Shown here piece after piece: positions 8,153 to 16,021 of a stretch of DNA of 64,000 nucleotides. The DNA is taken from the NCBI GenBank assembly GCA_024222295.1, contig JAAEPF010000051.1:124001-188000 (forward strand), in the 5' to 3' direction. Within the stretch, counting starts at the first letter, position 1. Each line of letters starts with the position of its first letter. The position numbers and the translations under genes are program-made. This stretch comes from Actinomycetes bacterium. Lineage in GTDB: Bacteria > Actinomycetota > Acidimicrobiia > Acidimicrobiales > Microtrichaceae. The notes beneath the pieces were generated by a model. It had not been told where the DNA came from and ran no database searches. It was given only the letters and a program-made list of their open reading frames with translations.

Positions 8153-8440
8153 ATGCCAGACGAACTATGGGGCACAGAGAGTGCACCGCAGAGATATCGC
8201 TGCACTGCGTGCGGCAACCTGACCCGCTTCGACGTGGCCGCCACCACGCGTACACGGGCATTTCACCACTACGACATATCGGGTGATCTGTCCGTCGAGG
8301 ACGAGCAGGTGCTGCAACGGCGGATCGAATCCGTCTCCTGTCGCTGGTGTGGCAACGGCGACTCGGTGGTCGAGCTCGATGCGGACGCTTCGCCCGACGG
8401 CACCGGGGCGGACGACGCGGCGCCGCCTGAGGAGGGCTGA
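8153..8440 (+). CDS. Small zinc-ribbon protein
   Basis: 95 residues from the ATG at 8153. An in-frame GTG at 8138 would start before the predicted -10 box. Two CxxC pairs, CTACG near residue 16 and CRWCG near 63, flank a hydrophilic segment and would bind one zinc as a ribbon. The C-terminal 25 residues are acidic and disordered (DADASPDGTGADDAAPPEEG). No family name is recognised. It lies directly before the NYN-domain gene, and the coding-like sequence of that gene abuts this stop codon, so the two are probably one operon. A nucleic-acid role alongside the NYN nuclease is possible but only inferred. Confidence 0.75.
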   Translation: MPDELWGTESAPQRYRCTACGNLTRFDVAATTRTRAFHHYDISGDLSVEDEQVLQRRIESVSCRWCGNGDSVVELDADASPDGTGADDAAPPEEG

Positions 8441-8548
8441 GCCGTCGATCCCGATATCGAGGCCGTCCGCGAGGCCCTCGAGGCCGCCTTCACCGTTGCC
8501 CGAAAGGACGTCGGCAGGCCCGACGCTCCCGCGCCCCCGCGCGCCCTC

Positions 8549-9874
8549 GTGCCTCTGCTGCGTTTCAGCCACCTGCCGGACAGGGCGCTCGCCGATGTGA
8601 AGCGCGGGGTCGAGCTGGACGAGCCATTCCGCGACAGGGTCCTCGAATCGTTGGGGACTGCAGGGCGTGGTGCGCTCGATCGGGGTTCGGTTCTGTTTCT
8701 CGAACGGCCGGAGGGCTGGGAGGAAGAGCTCGAACTGCTGGTGGGCCAGATCGCGGAGGATGAGGACCGCTCGGGGTCACAGAAGCGCGAGGCCGCTGCG
8801 GTGCGGCGGGCGGATCAGCTGCAGGACGCTCTCGGTCGTGCGCGTGCCGAGCGCGACGGCCTGGCCAGCGAGCTCGAGTCCCACCACGCGGAGGTGGCTT
8901 CGCTGAGAAAGGAGTTGGCGGAGCGGGAAGTCGAGGCGGATCAAGCCGCCGAGAGGGCTGACCGACTCGCCGCGGAGCGCGAGGAGGCGGTGCGGCAGCT
9001 GAAGGAAGCCGAAGCAATTGCCGCACGTCGTCTGGAGGAGCTTCGCGAAGCTCGCGCAGCTGCGCCGGAGCCAGGGCTTGACTCCGGCGTGGACGTGGCC
9101 GGCGGTGATGGTGCCGAGGCAGGCACGAGGGCCCTCGACGGTGCATCGAGCGTCGAATCCGCTCAAGGAGCTCCGATGCCCAACGCGGCCACGGTCGACC
9201 CGGGTCACGCAGCCGAAGAACTGGCGGCCGAAATCGCGCCCGCGCTCGCGAAGGCAGCCGATGCCGCCGGTGATCTGGCGCAGGCGATCTCGGAGCTGAA
9301 CACGACGGTGGCCGGGCGGGCGAGCATCGATGATCCCCCCGCAACGCACCCGGTGCCGGCCGACACCGACTCGCCGAAGGCACCGCGGCGCCGTCGGGAC
9401 CGCAGCACCGAAGGTGAGCGTCGCAAACCGGTGCGCCCCGGTCGTGGCCTGTCGTCGGACTCCGTGGACGGCCTCCGGGAGTTCCTCCGGCGCCCCGAGA
9501 CGTTCGTGATCATCGATGGTTACAACGTGTCGATGCAGGGTTGGCCGACGTTGTCGCCCGCACAGCAACGCGATGCCCTCGTGTCGGCGCTCGCGCCCCT
9601 GTCGGGTCAGTCAGCGGCTGATCTGCACGTGGTGTTCGACGGGGCGTTCGAAGGGCAGCGGCCATCGGTGGACGCGCCCTTGCCAGTGCGCGTCCACTTC
9701 ACCGAGGCCGGTGTGGAAGCCGACGACCGAATCCTCGAGTTCGTGGACGATGCACCTCTGGATGACGCCGTCGTGGTGGTGTCATCGGATGCGCGGGTAC
9801 GCGATGGGGCGCGCGAACGCGGCGCCACCGCAGTGTCATCACACACGCTTCTGGACAGGCTCAGGTCCAGGTGA
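8549..9874 (+). CDS. Coiled-coil protein with C-terminal NYN (YacP-like) ribonuclease domain
   Basis: 441 residues from the first usable start, GTG at 8549. Protein-like sequence continues in frame upstream to 8441 without ATG, GTG or TTG, so the true N-terminus may be longer. The N-terminal domain (LLRFSHLPDRAL) leads into a long coiled coil rich in Ala, Glu and Arg at about residues 75-170, then a low-complexity linker. The last 130 residues are a NYN/PIN-like nuclease domain: FVIIDGYNVSM, HVVFDGAFEG, EADDRILEFV and VVVSSDARVRDGARERGA hold the acidic metal-binding residues. YacP-type NYN proteins cut RNA. The next gene starts within this stop codon. Confidence 0.85.
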   Translation: MPLLRFSHLPDRALADVKRGVELDEPFRDRVLESLGTAGRGALDRGSVLFLERPEGWEEELELLVGQIAEDEDRSGSQKREAAAVRRADQLQDALGRARAERDGLASELESHHAEVASLRKELAEREVEADQAAERADRLAAEREEAVRQLKEAEAIAARRLEELREARAAAPEPGLDSGVDVAGGDGAEAGTRALDGASSVESAQGAPMPNAATVDPGHAAEELAAEIAPALAKAADAAGDLAQAISELNTTVAGRASIDDPPATHPVPADTDSPKAPRRRRDRSTEGERRKPVRPGRGLSSDSVDGLREFLRRPETFVIIDGYNVSMQGWPTLSPAQQRDALVSALAPLSGQSAADLHVVFDGAFEGQRPSVDAPLPVRVHFTEAGVEADDRILEFVDDAPLDDAVVVVSSDARVRDGARERGATAVSSHTLLDRLRSR

Positions 9875-10233
9875 GCAGCACCGGGCAGCGGCTGGTGCAC
9901 ATCGTCGATGCCGTCGAGTGGGAGGAATTCATCGCCACCGGGGCGGACACATGGACTCCCCCCAGCCTGGGGACGGTCGGGTTCGTGCACCTGTCGACGC
10001 CCGAGCAGGCGGCGGTTGCGGCCAACCGGCACTACCGGGGTGCCCGGGGCCTACAGCTGCTGGTGCTCGACGCGTCGATTCTGCGGTCCGGGCTCGTGTG
10101 GGAGGAGGGCGACCCACCGGAACCGGGGATGGTGTTCCCCCACCTGTATGCACCTCTGCCGGTCGCGGCGGTGCTGTACACCGTTGCGTACCCACCCGGT
10201 GCGGACGGCAGGTTCGCCGAGCCAGAGCTGTGA
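9871..10233 (+). CDS. DUF952 family protein
   Basis: 120 residues. The GTG start overlaps the TGA of the NYN gene by 4 bases, so the two are coupled. It shows the DUF952 pattern: LVHIVDAVEWEEFIATG at the start, then GFVHLSTPEQAAVAANRHY and MVFPHLYAPLPVAAV. The conserved histidines and the fold resemble a small alpha/beta ADP-ribosyltransferase-like or glutathione-transferase-associated unit. No reaction is established for the family. It ends the zinc-ribbon/NYN operon, and a hairpin follows at 10363-10383. Confidence 0.85.
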   Translation: MSSTGQRLVHIVDAVEWEEFIATGADTWTPPSLGTVGFVHLSTPEQAAVAANRHYRGARGLQLLVLDASILRSGLVWEEGDPPEPGMVFPHLYAPLPVAAVLYTVAYPPGADGRFAEPEL

Positions 10234-10362
10234 GCATCGCCCAGGCCCGATCGCGAACAGCGCATGGACCGCCGTGCCACTCGCCGAGTTCGTGCCTCCG
10301 GGACCAACCCTAGAGGGTGACAGTTCCCAGCCGATCGGGGGTGCTGGCTGCGTTGACCTGGC

Positions 10363-10383
10363 CGGGCACCGGTGTGGTGCCCG
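10363..10383 (+). terminator. Hairpin between the DUF952 gene and the Cys-rich gene
   Basis: CGGGCACC (10363-10370) and GGTGCCCG (10376-10383) form a perfect 8-bp stem with a 5-base loop. No T-run follows. It lies 30 bases upstream of the next -10 box, so it may be a terminator or an operator. Confidence 0.4.
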
Positions 10384-10412
10384 ACGCCGACCTCACTGTC
10401 ACAGGGGGGTCG

Positions 10413-10418
10413 TATGGT
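10413..10418 (+). promoter_or_regulatory. -10 box of the Cys-rich gene (leaderless)
   Basis: TATGGT ends 7 bases before the ATG at 10426. Confidence 0.55.
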
Positions 10419-10425
10419 CGGATCC

Positions 10426-10704
10426 ATGGCAAGTCACCAGGAATTCGAACCGGGACCGCACACCGATGCTGAAACCTTCGGAGATGGGCGCGGGGCGAGC
10501 GGGAGTCACCGCGAACCGCTGCGGTTCGGTTGCGACGACTGTGCCCGTCGCCACAGCCGCCACTGCGACGACTGCCTGGTCACTCACCTGTGTCGCGAAG
10601 ACGACGGCTCGGTTGTTGTCAGCCTCGACGAGTTGCGTCTGGTGCGGCGGCTCCAGCACAGCGGCCTGGCGCCGCCGTTGCGCCACCGGGGAGTGAGCGG
10701 CTGA
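10426..10704 (+). CDS. Small cysteine-rich protein, likely zinc-binding
   Basis: 92 residues from the ATG at 10426, which fits the -10 box. An upstream ATG at 10414 has a purine-rich stretch before it and cannot be ruled out. The centre reads FGCDDCARRHSRHCDDCLV followed by THLC, giving C-X2-C-X7-C-X2-C-X5-C with two histidines. That is ample for one or two zinc sites. The rest is hydrophilic, without membrane segments or a signal peptide. No family is recognised. It precedes queG, which has its own promoter 16 bases after this stop. Confidence 0.65.
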   Translation: MASHQEFEPGPHTDAETFGDGRGASGSHREPLRFGCDDCARRHSRHCDDCLVTHLCREDDGSVVVSLDELRLVRRLQHSGLAPPLRHRGVSG

Positions 10705-10719
10705 GCCCCGCCATGTGGG

Positions 10720-10725
10720 CACAAT
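10720..10725 (+). promoter_or_regulatory. -10 box of queG (leaderless)
   Basis: CACAAT ends 6 bases before the GTG at 10732. Confidence 0.5.
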
Positions 10726-10731
10726 GGACTG

Positions 10732-11982
10732 GTGGTTGACGAGCCCCGACAGGTAGCACCCGAGCCAGAGGCCGTCGTGCACCGCCAGGAGCTTCGGCGA
10801 TTACGCGATGACGTGGTGGCCGCGCTGCGCTCCGCGGGATGCGTAGCAGTGGGTGTGTGCGGGGTCGAGCCCCTTGTGGAGGCGAGACGAGTCATCGAGC
10901 AACGCAAGGCCGCAGGCCTGCATGGGTCGATGGAGTTCACCTATCGCAACCCCCAACGCTCGTCGGATCCCACGACTGCGTTGCCATCGGCCCGATCAGC
11001 GGTGGTGGTGGCGTGGCCCTACCGCAGCGACGTCGCCCCCCGGCCCGAGGAGCCGAGCGCGTCCGTGGCGCGATACGCGGCAACCGACACCTACGACGAG
11101 CTGCGCGGGGTGCTTGGAGTTGCCGGAGAGCTACTCGAACAGAGTGGTCACCGCGCCGTCGTGGTTGCCGACGACAACGCACTCGTGGACCGCGCCATCG
11201 CCTTGCGGGCGGGCCTCGGTTGGCTCGGGAAGAACACCAACCTGCTGGTGCCGGGGGAGGGAAGCTGGGTGGTGATCGGAACCGTTCTGACCGACGTCGA
11301 ACTGGATGGCATGGAGGGCACTTCTCGACGGGGTGGTTGTGGCAATTGCACCCGCTGCCTTCCCGCCTGCCCGACCGGTGCCCTGGTGGCGCCCGGCGTG
11401 ATGGACGCGTCGCGCTGCCTCTCGTGGTTGCTGCAGGCCCGGGGTTCGTTCCCGCGCCAGTTCCGCCGCTCCCTGGGCGTGCGGATCTACGGCTGCGATG
11501 ACTGCCAGGAGGTCTGCCCGCCCAATGCGGGGTCGCAGCGGGTGGACCCGCCGCGGCGCGTGGGGCAGGCCCCTGATCAGTCAGACGCCCGAGGAGGCCC
11601 CGGCGACTGGGTAACGCTGCGTTTCCTGCTCGAGTCGACGGACAGCGAACTGCTCGCATCGCTCGGCGCCTGGTACATCCCGGGGCGCGATCCGCGCTTC
11701 GTTCGGCGCAATGCCCTCGTGGCACTCGGCAACAGCGAGTGCGGCCGCGACCCGGCGGCGTTGTCACTGCTCTCGCACTACCTGCGCGTCGACGACGAAC
11801 TGCTCGTCGAGCACGCCGCCTGGGCGGCGCGCGCACTCGGTCGCGACGACCTGCTGAGGCCGCTCGAAGTCGCAGCGCGGCCGGCTGTGGTCGCCGAGCG
11901 GGCCCGACCCCACCCGCGCAGTCATCCTGCGCTGGCCGCAGGCGCGCCGACCGGCGAGACTGGCCCAGATGCCCGGTCCTGA
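10732..11982 (+). CDS. queG: Epoxyqueuosine reductase
   Basis: 416 residues from GTG. QueG makes the last step of queuosine synthesis in tRNA, reducing epoxyqueuosine with cobalamin and two [4Fe-4S] clusters. The cobalamin-binding half holds HGSMEFTYRNP and a conserved segment DDNALVDRAIALRAGLGWLG. The ferredoxin-type clusters are CGNCTRCLPACPTGAL and GCDDCQEVCP near residues 202-260. The C-terminal part carries the short HEAT-like helices of the family (RFVRRNALVALGNS). The gene overlaps the next one by 14 bases. No other queuosine gene is in the window. Confidence 0.93.
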   Translation: MVDEPRQVAPEPEAVVHRQELRRLRDDVVAALRSAGCVAVGVCGVEPLVEARRVIEQRKAAGLHGSMEFTYRNPQRSSDPTTALPSARSAVVVAWPYRSDVAPRPEEPSASVARYAATDTYDELRGVLGVAGELLEQSGHRAVVVADDNALVDRAIALRAGLGWLGKNTNLLVPGEGSWVVIGTVLTDVELDGMEGTSRRGGCGNCTRCLPACPTGALVAPGVMDASRCLSWLLQARGSFPRQFRRSLGVRIYGCDDCQEVCPPNAGSQRVDPPRRVGQAPDQSDARGGPGDWVTLRFLLESTDSELLASLGAWYIPGRDPRFVRRNALVALGNSECGRDPAALSLLSHYLRVDDELLVEHAAWAARALGRDDLLRPLEVAARPAVVAERARPHPRSHPALAAGAPTGETGPDARS

Positions 11983-12532
11983 GCGCAGCGACGGAAATCC
12001 TGCAGCAGTCTCCGCGGCTGAAGCCCGCGCCCAGGTGGAGGCGCAGCGCGAGGCACGGCGTGCCGAGAAGCAGCGCCGCCTCGACGAGGCATTCCCCGGT
12101 GTGCTGCCAGGACGGTGGATCATTCGGGCCAGTTGGCTGGCAACGGCGCTGCAGAGCGCCGTGTCCGCCCTGGCGGTGGTAGATCCCGACCGGTTCCTCG
12201 GTGTGTTCTTCGGAGTCACCATGGCGCTGTTCCTGCTGGGCTCGGTGTTGTTCGTGGTCGACATCGTGCTGGCCGCGGCGCGCAGCACCACCGACGCGAT
12301 GGGAATCGGCGGCCTGTTCTTCCTCGCGGGAAGCGCCCCCAGGGCCGCGGCGGTGCCGCTCAACGCCTCCCTGGGCGTGGTCGTGGCGGTGGCGGTGGCG
12401 GCGGCCTTGGCCGGGTTGTCGAGCCCCGAGCTGGCGTTCGGAACCCTGTCGCCGATGCTGCAGCTCTCCCTCAGCGGCCTTTGGGGTGTGCGCCACGGCC
12501 TTTTCGAACCCCGTGGAGACGCTGATGGATGA
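11969..12532 (+). CDS. Conserved hypothetical membrane protein (four TM segments)
   Basis: 187 residues. An N-terminal charged helix (EARAQVEAQREARRAEKQRR) is followed by four hydrophobic stretches at about 55-72, 78-103, 112-118 joined to 125-148, and 160-172. No catalytic motif or family is recognised. The start lies inside the end of queG, and the end overlaps the ArsA-type ATPase start by 8 bases, so it belongs to a coupled operon. A membrane partner for the ATPase is conceivable, but nothing in the sequence shows it. Confidence 0.75.
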   Translation: MPGPERSDGNPAAVSAAEARAQVEAQREARRAEKQRRLDEAFPGVLPGRWIIRASWLATALQSAVSALAVVDPDRFLGVFFGVTMALFLLGSVLFVVDIVLAAARSTTDAMGIGGLFFLAGSAPRAAAVPLNASLGVVVAVAVAAALAGLSSPELAFGTLSPMLQLSLSGLWGVRHGLFEPRGDADG

Positions 12533-13709
12533 GAACCAGGGGCCGCGAGTGCTGCTGTTCACCGGCAAGGGCGGGGTGGGCAAGACGACGACCGCCGCTG
12601 CAACGGCGCTGGAGCTGGCCGGCCGCGGCCATCGGGTGGTGGTGACGTCCGCTGACCCCGCTCACTCCCTCGAGGACGCCTTCGACCTGGAGATCGGATC
12701 CGAGCCCAGTTCCGTGGCACCGCGCTGCGATGCCCAGCAGTTGGACGCACTCGCCACGGTCGAGGAGTCGTGGGGTGACATCCGGACATGGTTGGTCGAC
12801 GTGTTCGACTGGGCGGGCCTCTCCGCGGTCGAGGCCGAGGAACTCGCGTTGCTACCGGGCTTCGAGGAGCTGGTGGCGCTGATGGAGATCGAGAGGTTGG
12901 TCGCCGCAGGTGAACACGACGTGGTCGTGGTGGACTGCGCGCCGACCGCCGAGACGATCAGGCTGCTGTCGCTGCCGAACGTCCTCGACTGGTACATCAG
13001 GCATCTGTTTCCGGCCTCGCGACGCCTCACGCGCGTCGTGGGCCCGGTGCTGGCCCGTGTGAGCGACGTGCCGGTGGCCAGCCCCGAGGTATTCGACTCA
13101 CTCGAGCGGTTCCATCGACAACTGGCCGCGGTTCGTGACCTCCTGACCGACCCCGAGCGCACGCTGGCGCGCATCGTGGTCACACCCGAGCGCATGGTCG
13201 TGGCCGAGGCGCGGCGCACGCTGACCTACCTCTCGCTGTTCGGCTACCGCAGCGACGCCGTCGTGGTGAACCGGATCCTTCCCGACGATGCCGAGGGCAG
13301 CTTCGTGCAGCAGTGGCGGGAGGCGCAGGCTCTCCAGCTCGACGCGATCCGCGAGGGTTTCGACCCGTTGCGGGTGCTGCGCGCCGGCCTGGGCGCCGAG
13401 GAGATCATCGGAGTGGACCGCCTGACGCTGCACGGCAAGGCCATGTGGGAGGGCGTGGATCCGGTGGAGGCACTGTCGGCCGGTGTGCCGATGCGCATGG
13501 AGCACGACGACGACCTGTCGAGACTGCACCTGCAGCTGCCCCATGTGTCGGCTGCCGATGTGGACCTGGTCGAGTCCGGCGGGGAGCTGGCTGTCGCAGT
13601 CGGCCCCTACCGTCGCAACCTGATGCTTCCGTCATCGCTACGCGGCCGCAAGGTTGTGCGCGCCCGCGTGGTGCACCCCGAGCTGGTCATCGAGTTCGCA
13701 CCTCGCTGA
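12525..13709 (+). CDS. ArsA/Get3-type ATPase
   Basis: 394 residues from the ATG at 12525. The open frame runs further upstream inside the previous gene, but homology starts here. The deviant Walker A of the SIMIBI class reads GKGGVGKTTTAAATALELA at residues 13-31, and switch regions follow in TSADPAHSLEDAFD and VVVDCAPTAETIRLLSLP. The arsenite-binding cysteines of plasmid ArsA are not present, so it is unlikely to be an arsenic pump. Actinobacterial relatives occur singly or in pairs near regulators and are linked to protein targeting or stress. Only one copy is present here, so a homodimer is likely. Helical and coiled-coil proteins of unknown role follow. Confidence 0.88.
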   Translation: MDENQGPRVLLFTGKGGVGKTTTAAATALELAGRGHRVVVTSADPAHSLEDAFDLEIGSEPSSVAPRCDAQQLDALATVEESWGDIRTWLVDVFDWAGLSAVEAEELALLPGFEELVALMEIERLVAAGEHDVVVVDCAPTAETIRLLSLPNVLDWYIRHLFPASRRLTRVVGPVLARVSDVPVASPEVFDSLERFHRQLAAVRDLLTDPERTLARIVVTPERMVVAEARRTLTYLSLFGYRSDAVVVNRILPDDAEGSFVQQWREAQALQLDAIREGFDPLRVLRAGLGAEEIIGVDRLTLHGKAMWEGVDPVEALSAGVPMRMEHDDDLSRLHLQLPHVSAADVDLVESGGELAVAVGPYRRNLMLPSSLRGRKVVRARVVHPELVIEFAPR

Positions 13710-13755
13710 GCGCAGTTGTCCATCGATCGAGCAGGCAGGCGCGACGTGGGCGGGC

Positions 13756-13761
13756 CATAGT
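13756..13761 (+). promoter_or_regulatory. Possible -10 box of the gene at 13768 (leaderless)
   Basis: CATAGT ends 6 bases before the GTG. It is a weaker match than the others in the window. Confidence 0.4.
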
Positions 13762-13767
13762 GGGAAC

Positions 13768-14130
13768 GTGGACAACGAACACGCCTCCAGGGGCACCGAA
13801 CACCTCCAGCAAGCAGCCCGTGAGTTGATCGGTGCAGCACGCTCGTTCCTCGATGCCGCCGAAGAGATGGTCGAGGACTCCGAATTCGTCGACGACGCGG
13901 CCCAGGCCCTACGCACAGTGGTCGCCGACCTCGGCTCGGTCGCCCGTCCCAGGCCGGCCAACGGTGCCGCTCCACCCGGTGAAGACATGACCGGCGCAGA
14001 TGATCCGGGCGAGGACGGGGCTGAAACCGCCCCGAACAGCACCTCTGGAGCGACAGAAGGTGCTGACAAGGCCACTCGGAGCGACAATGAGGCGTCATCT
14101 ACTCGCGTGAGGCGGATAGACGTGGAATGA
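13768..14130 (+). CDS. Hypothetical acidic protein with N-terminal helical region
   Basis: 120 residues from a GTG. The first 55 residues form amphipathic helices (ELIGAARSFLDAAEEMVED, then DAAQALRTVVADL). The remaining 65 are acidic, rich in Gly, Ala, Asp, Glu and Thr, and probably disordered. No family, cysteine or membrane segment is seen. It sits between the ArsA-type ATPase and the SMC-like coiled-coil gene. A short helix-plus-disordered-tail protein could be an adaptor, but that is a guess. Confidence 0.65.
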   Translation: MDNEHASRGTEHLQQAARELIGAARSFLDAAEEMVEDSEFVDDAAQALRTVVADLGSVARPRPANGAAPPGEDMTGADDPGEDGAETAPNSTSGATEGADKATRSDNEASSTRVRRIDVE

Positions 14131-14240
14131 TGCATCAATAGGGGAGGGTCATAAGGCCCGACGCTGGATGTATCGGACTTGGTCGCAGGCGGTTGCGGTC
14201 GCGAAACTGGGGAACGCGTGGATCGAGAGGCGGAGGTCAG

Positions 14241-15956
14241 GTGAGGATTGTCACCCTCCGTGCGCGCGCCCCGGGCGCCGTGCCGATAGACCTCCACAAG
14301 CGGGTGACCGTCGTCGCAGGTTCGAGCGCAGCGGATCGCCATTCGCTCAAGGAGACGTTCGAGGCACTCACCGAGCCCAGGGTTCCCGGGCTCGAGGCAC
14401 TGATGGAGCTCAACGGGACGACCGTTCCACTCGACCCGGCCTTTGCCGAGACGTACTCACTCACCGCGGCGCCTGCTGCAGTGCTGGTGGTGCCAGGCCC
14501 TGGTGTTGAGGGTGCAGATGGCCCCGACGTTCCGGAGTACGCGAACGCAGAGAGGATCTCGAGCCTGCGAGCGCAGCAACGAGCCGCCCAGAGCGAGCTG
14601 ACACTCGTCGCACGGGCGCTCGAGCAGGAGCGTTCGCATTCAGCGAGCAAGTGGTCCGGTCGCTCGGTGCCCGACCCTGCCTCGACCGCCGGCCCGGCGG
14701 AGCGGGGTGTCGATCAGTCGATGGCCAACGTCCGCGAGCTGGCCGACCAGCTGGCCATGGAGCTGGCCGAACGCGGCGGATCGAGGCCTGGTGAAGTCGC
14801 CGAACTGCTGGAAGGCATTGCCGACCGCCGGGCATCGAGTAGAGGGCGGGCAGCGGCGCTCGCACAGCTGATGGCCGAGTGTCAGGTGGCGATCGAGTCG
14901 GCGCAGGCCGCGATGCACGATACGGCGCATCCCTCAGGCTCCGCATTGGCAGACGCCGCCGCGGAGGTCGAGGCGGTCCGCGGTGAGATGCTGCGCATCG
15001 CGTTCGAGGAGAACATGACCCGGCGCCAGCGGCGCCGGCTCGCCGACCTGCGCAGCACCGAGCGGCGGTTGCTCGCCGGCCTCGGCCACACGTCGTACTC
15101 GGACCTGTTGGCGTCGCGCGCAGCAGAGCCGGACCCGGCGCCGCGCCCTGACGGGGGAGCCACGTCCGCCAGGCTCGAACTCCTCCTCGAACTTCAGGAC
15201 TTCTGGCACCAGCGCCAGCAGCAGGCGGCGGTGGACAGCGAACATGAGGTGGCTCTCCTGGCCGAGGGTGCAGCCCTTGTCGGGGACTCCGTCGGTGCGG
15301 GCATGAACGCTGATCCGAGGCTCATGGCCGCCCGCCTTCGCGCGGTCCTGCCCGGCCGCAGTGGCGCAAATGCACCGGCGGACCTGACCGCCACCCGGTT
15401 GTCGGTGGAGCTCGGGCTCGACCCCGGTTCCAGGTACACGCCACGCGAGGTACTCGAGGTGGCGGAGGCAGAACTGGAGGCCGCGGAACGGTCCGCCTCC
15501 CCTGCCAGCTCGCAGCCTCCCCGTAGCAGGGTCGGCAGCGGCATCGGTGGTGACCGGGAGCGCGTCATCGACCTGCAGAACCTCGAGGCTGACCTCGAGG
15601 CGCGCCTGAGGCAGGTGGGGGAACGTCTGGCCGCACTGGAGCGTGCAGCGAACCTCGCCCAGCCCGACTCCCGTGCCGGAGTCGACCTGCGCTCCGGCGG
15701 GGTCTCGGTCGTGCCGGACGCTGCGGACTGGTCCCTGGTGCGCGAGATCGAGTCGCGGAGGCCGCAGCCGCACGTGGGCACGGTTCCGGTGCTCGTGATG
15801 GAGCCCGACCAGGGCCCGAATGCCCTCGACCAGGTGGATCCGCTCGACGTGGTGGCGCTCGGGGCCACCACACAGATCGTGTGGATCACCGACCGCCCGG
15901 AGGTGATCGACGCGATCCAGGCCGTCGGGAACCTCGGCTCGGTCATCCGGACCTGA
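14241..15956 (+). CDS. Coiled-coil protein resembling an SMC/ABC ATPase with degenerate nucleotide motifs
   Basis: 571 residues from a GTG with GGAGG just upstream. The N-terminus (VRIVTLRARAPGAVPIDLHK) has the beta-strand pattern of SMC/RecF heads. Where Walker A would stand it reads VVAGSSAADRHSLKETFEAL, without the GKS/T lysine. Helical segments at about 95-125, 160-290 and 410-490 suggest coiled coils, broken by Pro/Gly-rich linkers. Near the C-terminus, VPVLVMEPDQG followed by VDPLDVVALGATTQIVWITD copies the spacing of Walker B, D-loop and switch regions (usually LLLDDPF...LTHD), but the acidic pair is replaced by MEPD. ATP binding is therefore doubtful. It may have become a structural protein. 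No function is known. Confidence 0.75.
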   Translation: MRIVTLRARAPGAVPIDLHKRVTVVAGSSAADRHSLKETFEALTEPRVPGLEALMELNGTTVPLDPAFAETYSLTAAPAAVLVVPGPGVEGADGPDVPEYANAERISSLRAQQRAAQSELTLVARALEQERSHSASKWSGRSVPDPASTAGPAERGVDQSMANVRELADQLAMELAERGGSRPGEVAELLEGIADRRASSRGRAAALAQLMAECQVAIESAQAAMHDTAHPSGSALADAAAEVEAVRGEMLRIAFEENMTRRQRRRLADLRSTERRLLAGLGHTSYSDLLASRAAEPDPAPRPDGGATSARLELLLELQDFWHQRQQQAAVDSEHEVALLAEGAALVGDSVGAGMNADPRLMAARLRAVLPGRSGANAPADLTATRLSVELGLDPGSRYTPREVLEVAEAELEAAERSASPASSQPPRSRVGSGIGGDRERVIDLQNLEADLEARLRQVGERLAALERAANLAQPDSRAGVDLRSGGVSVVPDAADWSLVREIESRRPQPHVGTVPVLVMEPDQGPNALDQVDPLDVVALGATTQIVWITDRPEVIDAIQAVGNLGSVIRT

Positions 15957-15986
15957 CCGGACGGGCACCCCGAACGCTGCCGGTCA
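15954..15986 (+). terminator. Weak inverted repeat after the SMC-like gene
   Basis: TGACCGG (15954-15960, overlapping the stop codon) pairs with CCGGTCA (15980-15986). The loop is long and there is no T-run, so this is a tentative terminator. Confidence 0.25.
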
Positions 15987-16009
15987 CCTGCGGTGGCTGT
16001 GGGCACTGG

Positions 16010-16015
16010 TAGACC
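16010..16015 (+). promoter_or_regulatory. -10 box of the ROK glucokinase gene (leaderless)
   Basis: TAGACC ends 6 bases before the ATG at 16022. Confidence 0.45.
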
Positions 16016-16021
16016 GGGGAC

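Noticed and set aside
10441-10460. tRNA T-arm-like GAATTCGAACC
   Set aside because: No acceptor stem, anticodon arm or matching partner around it, and it lies within a coding region.
12525-13709. ArsA-type ATPase as an arsenite pump
   Set aside because: The arsenite-binding cysteines and an ArsB or ArsR neighbour are absent.
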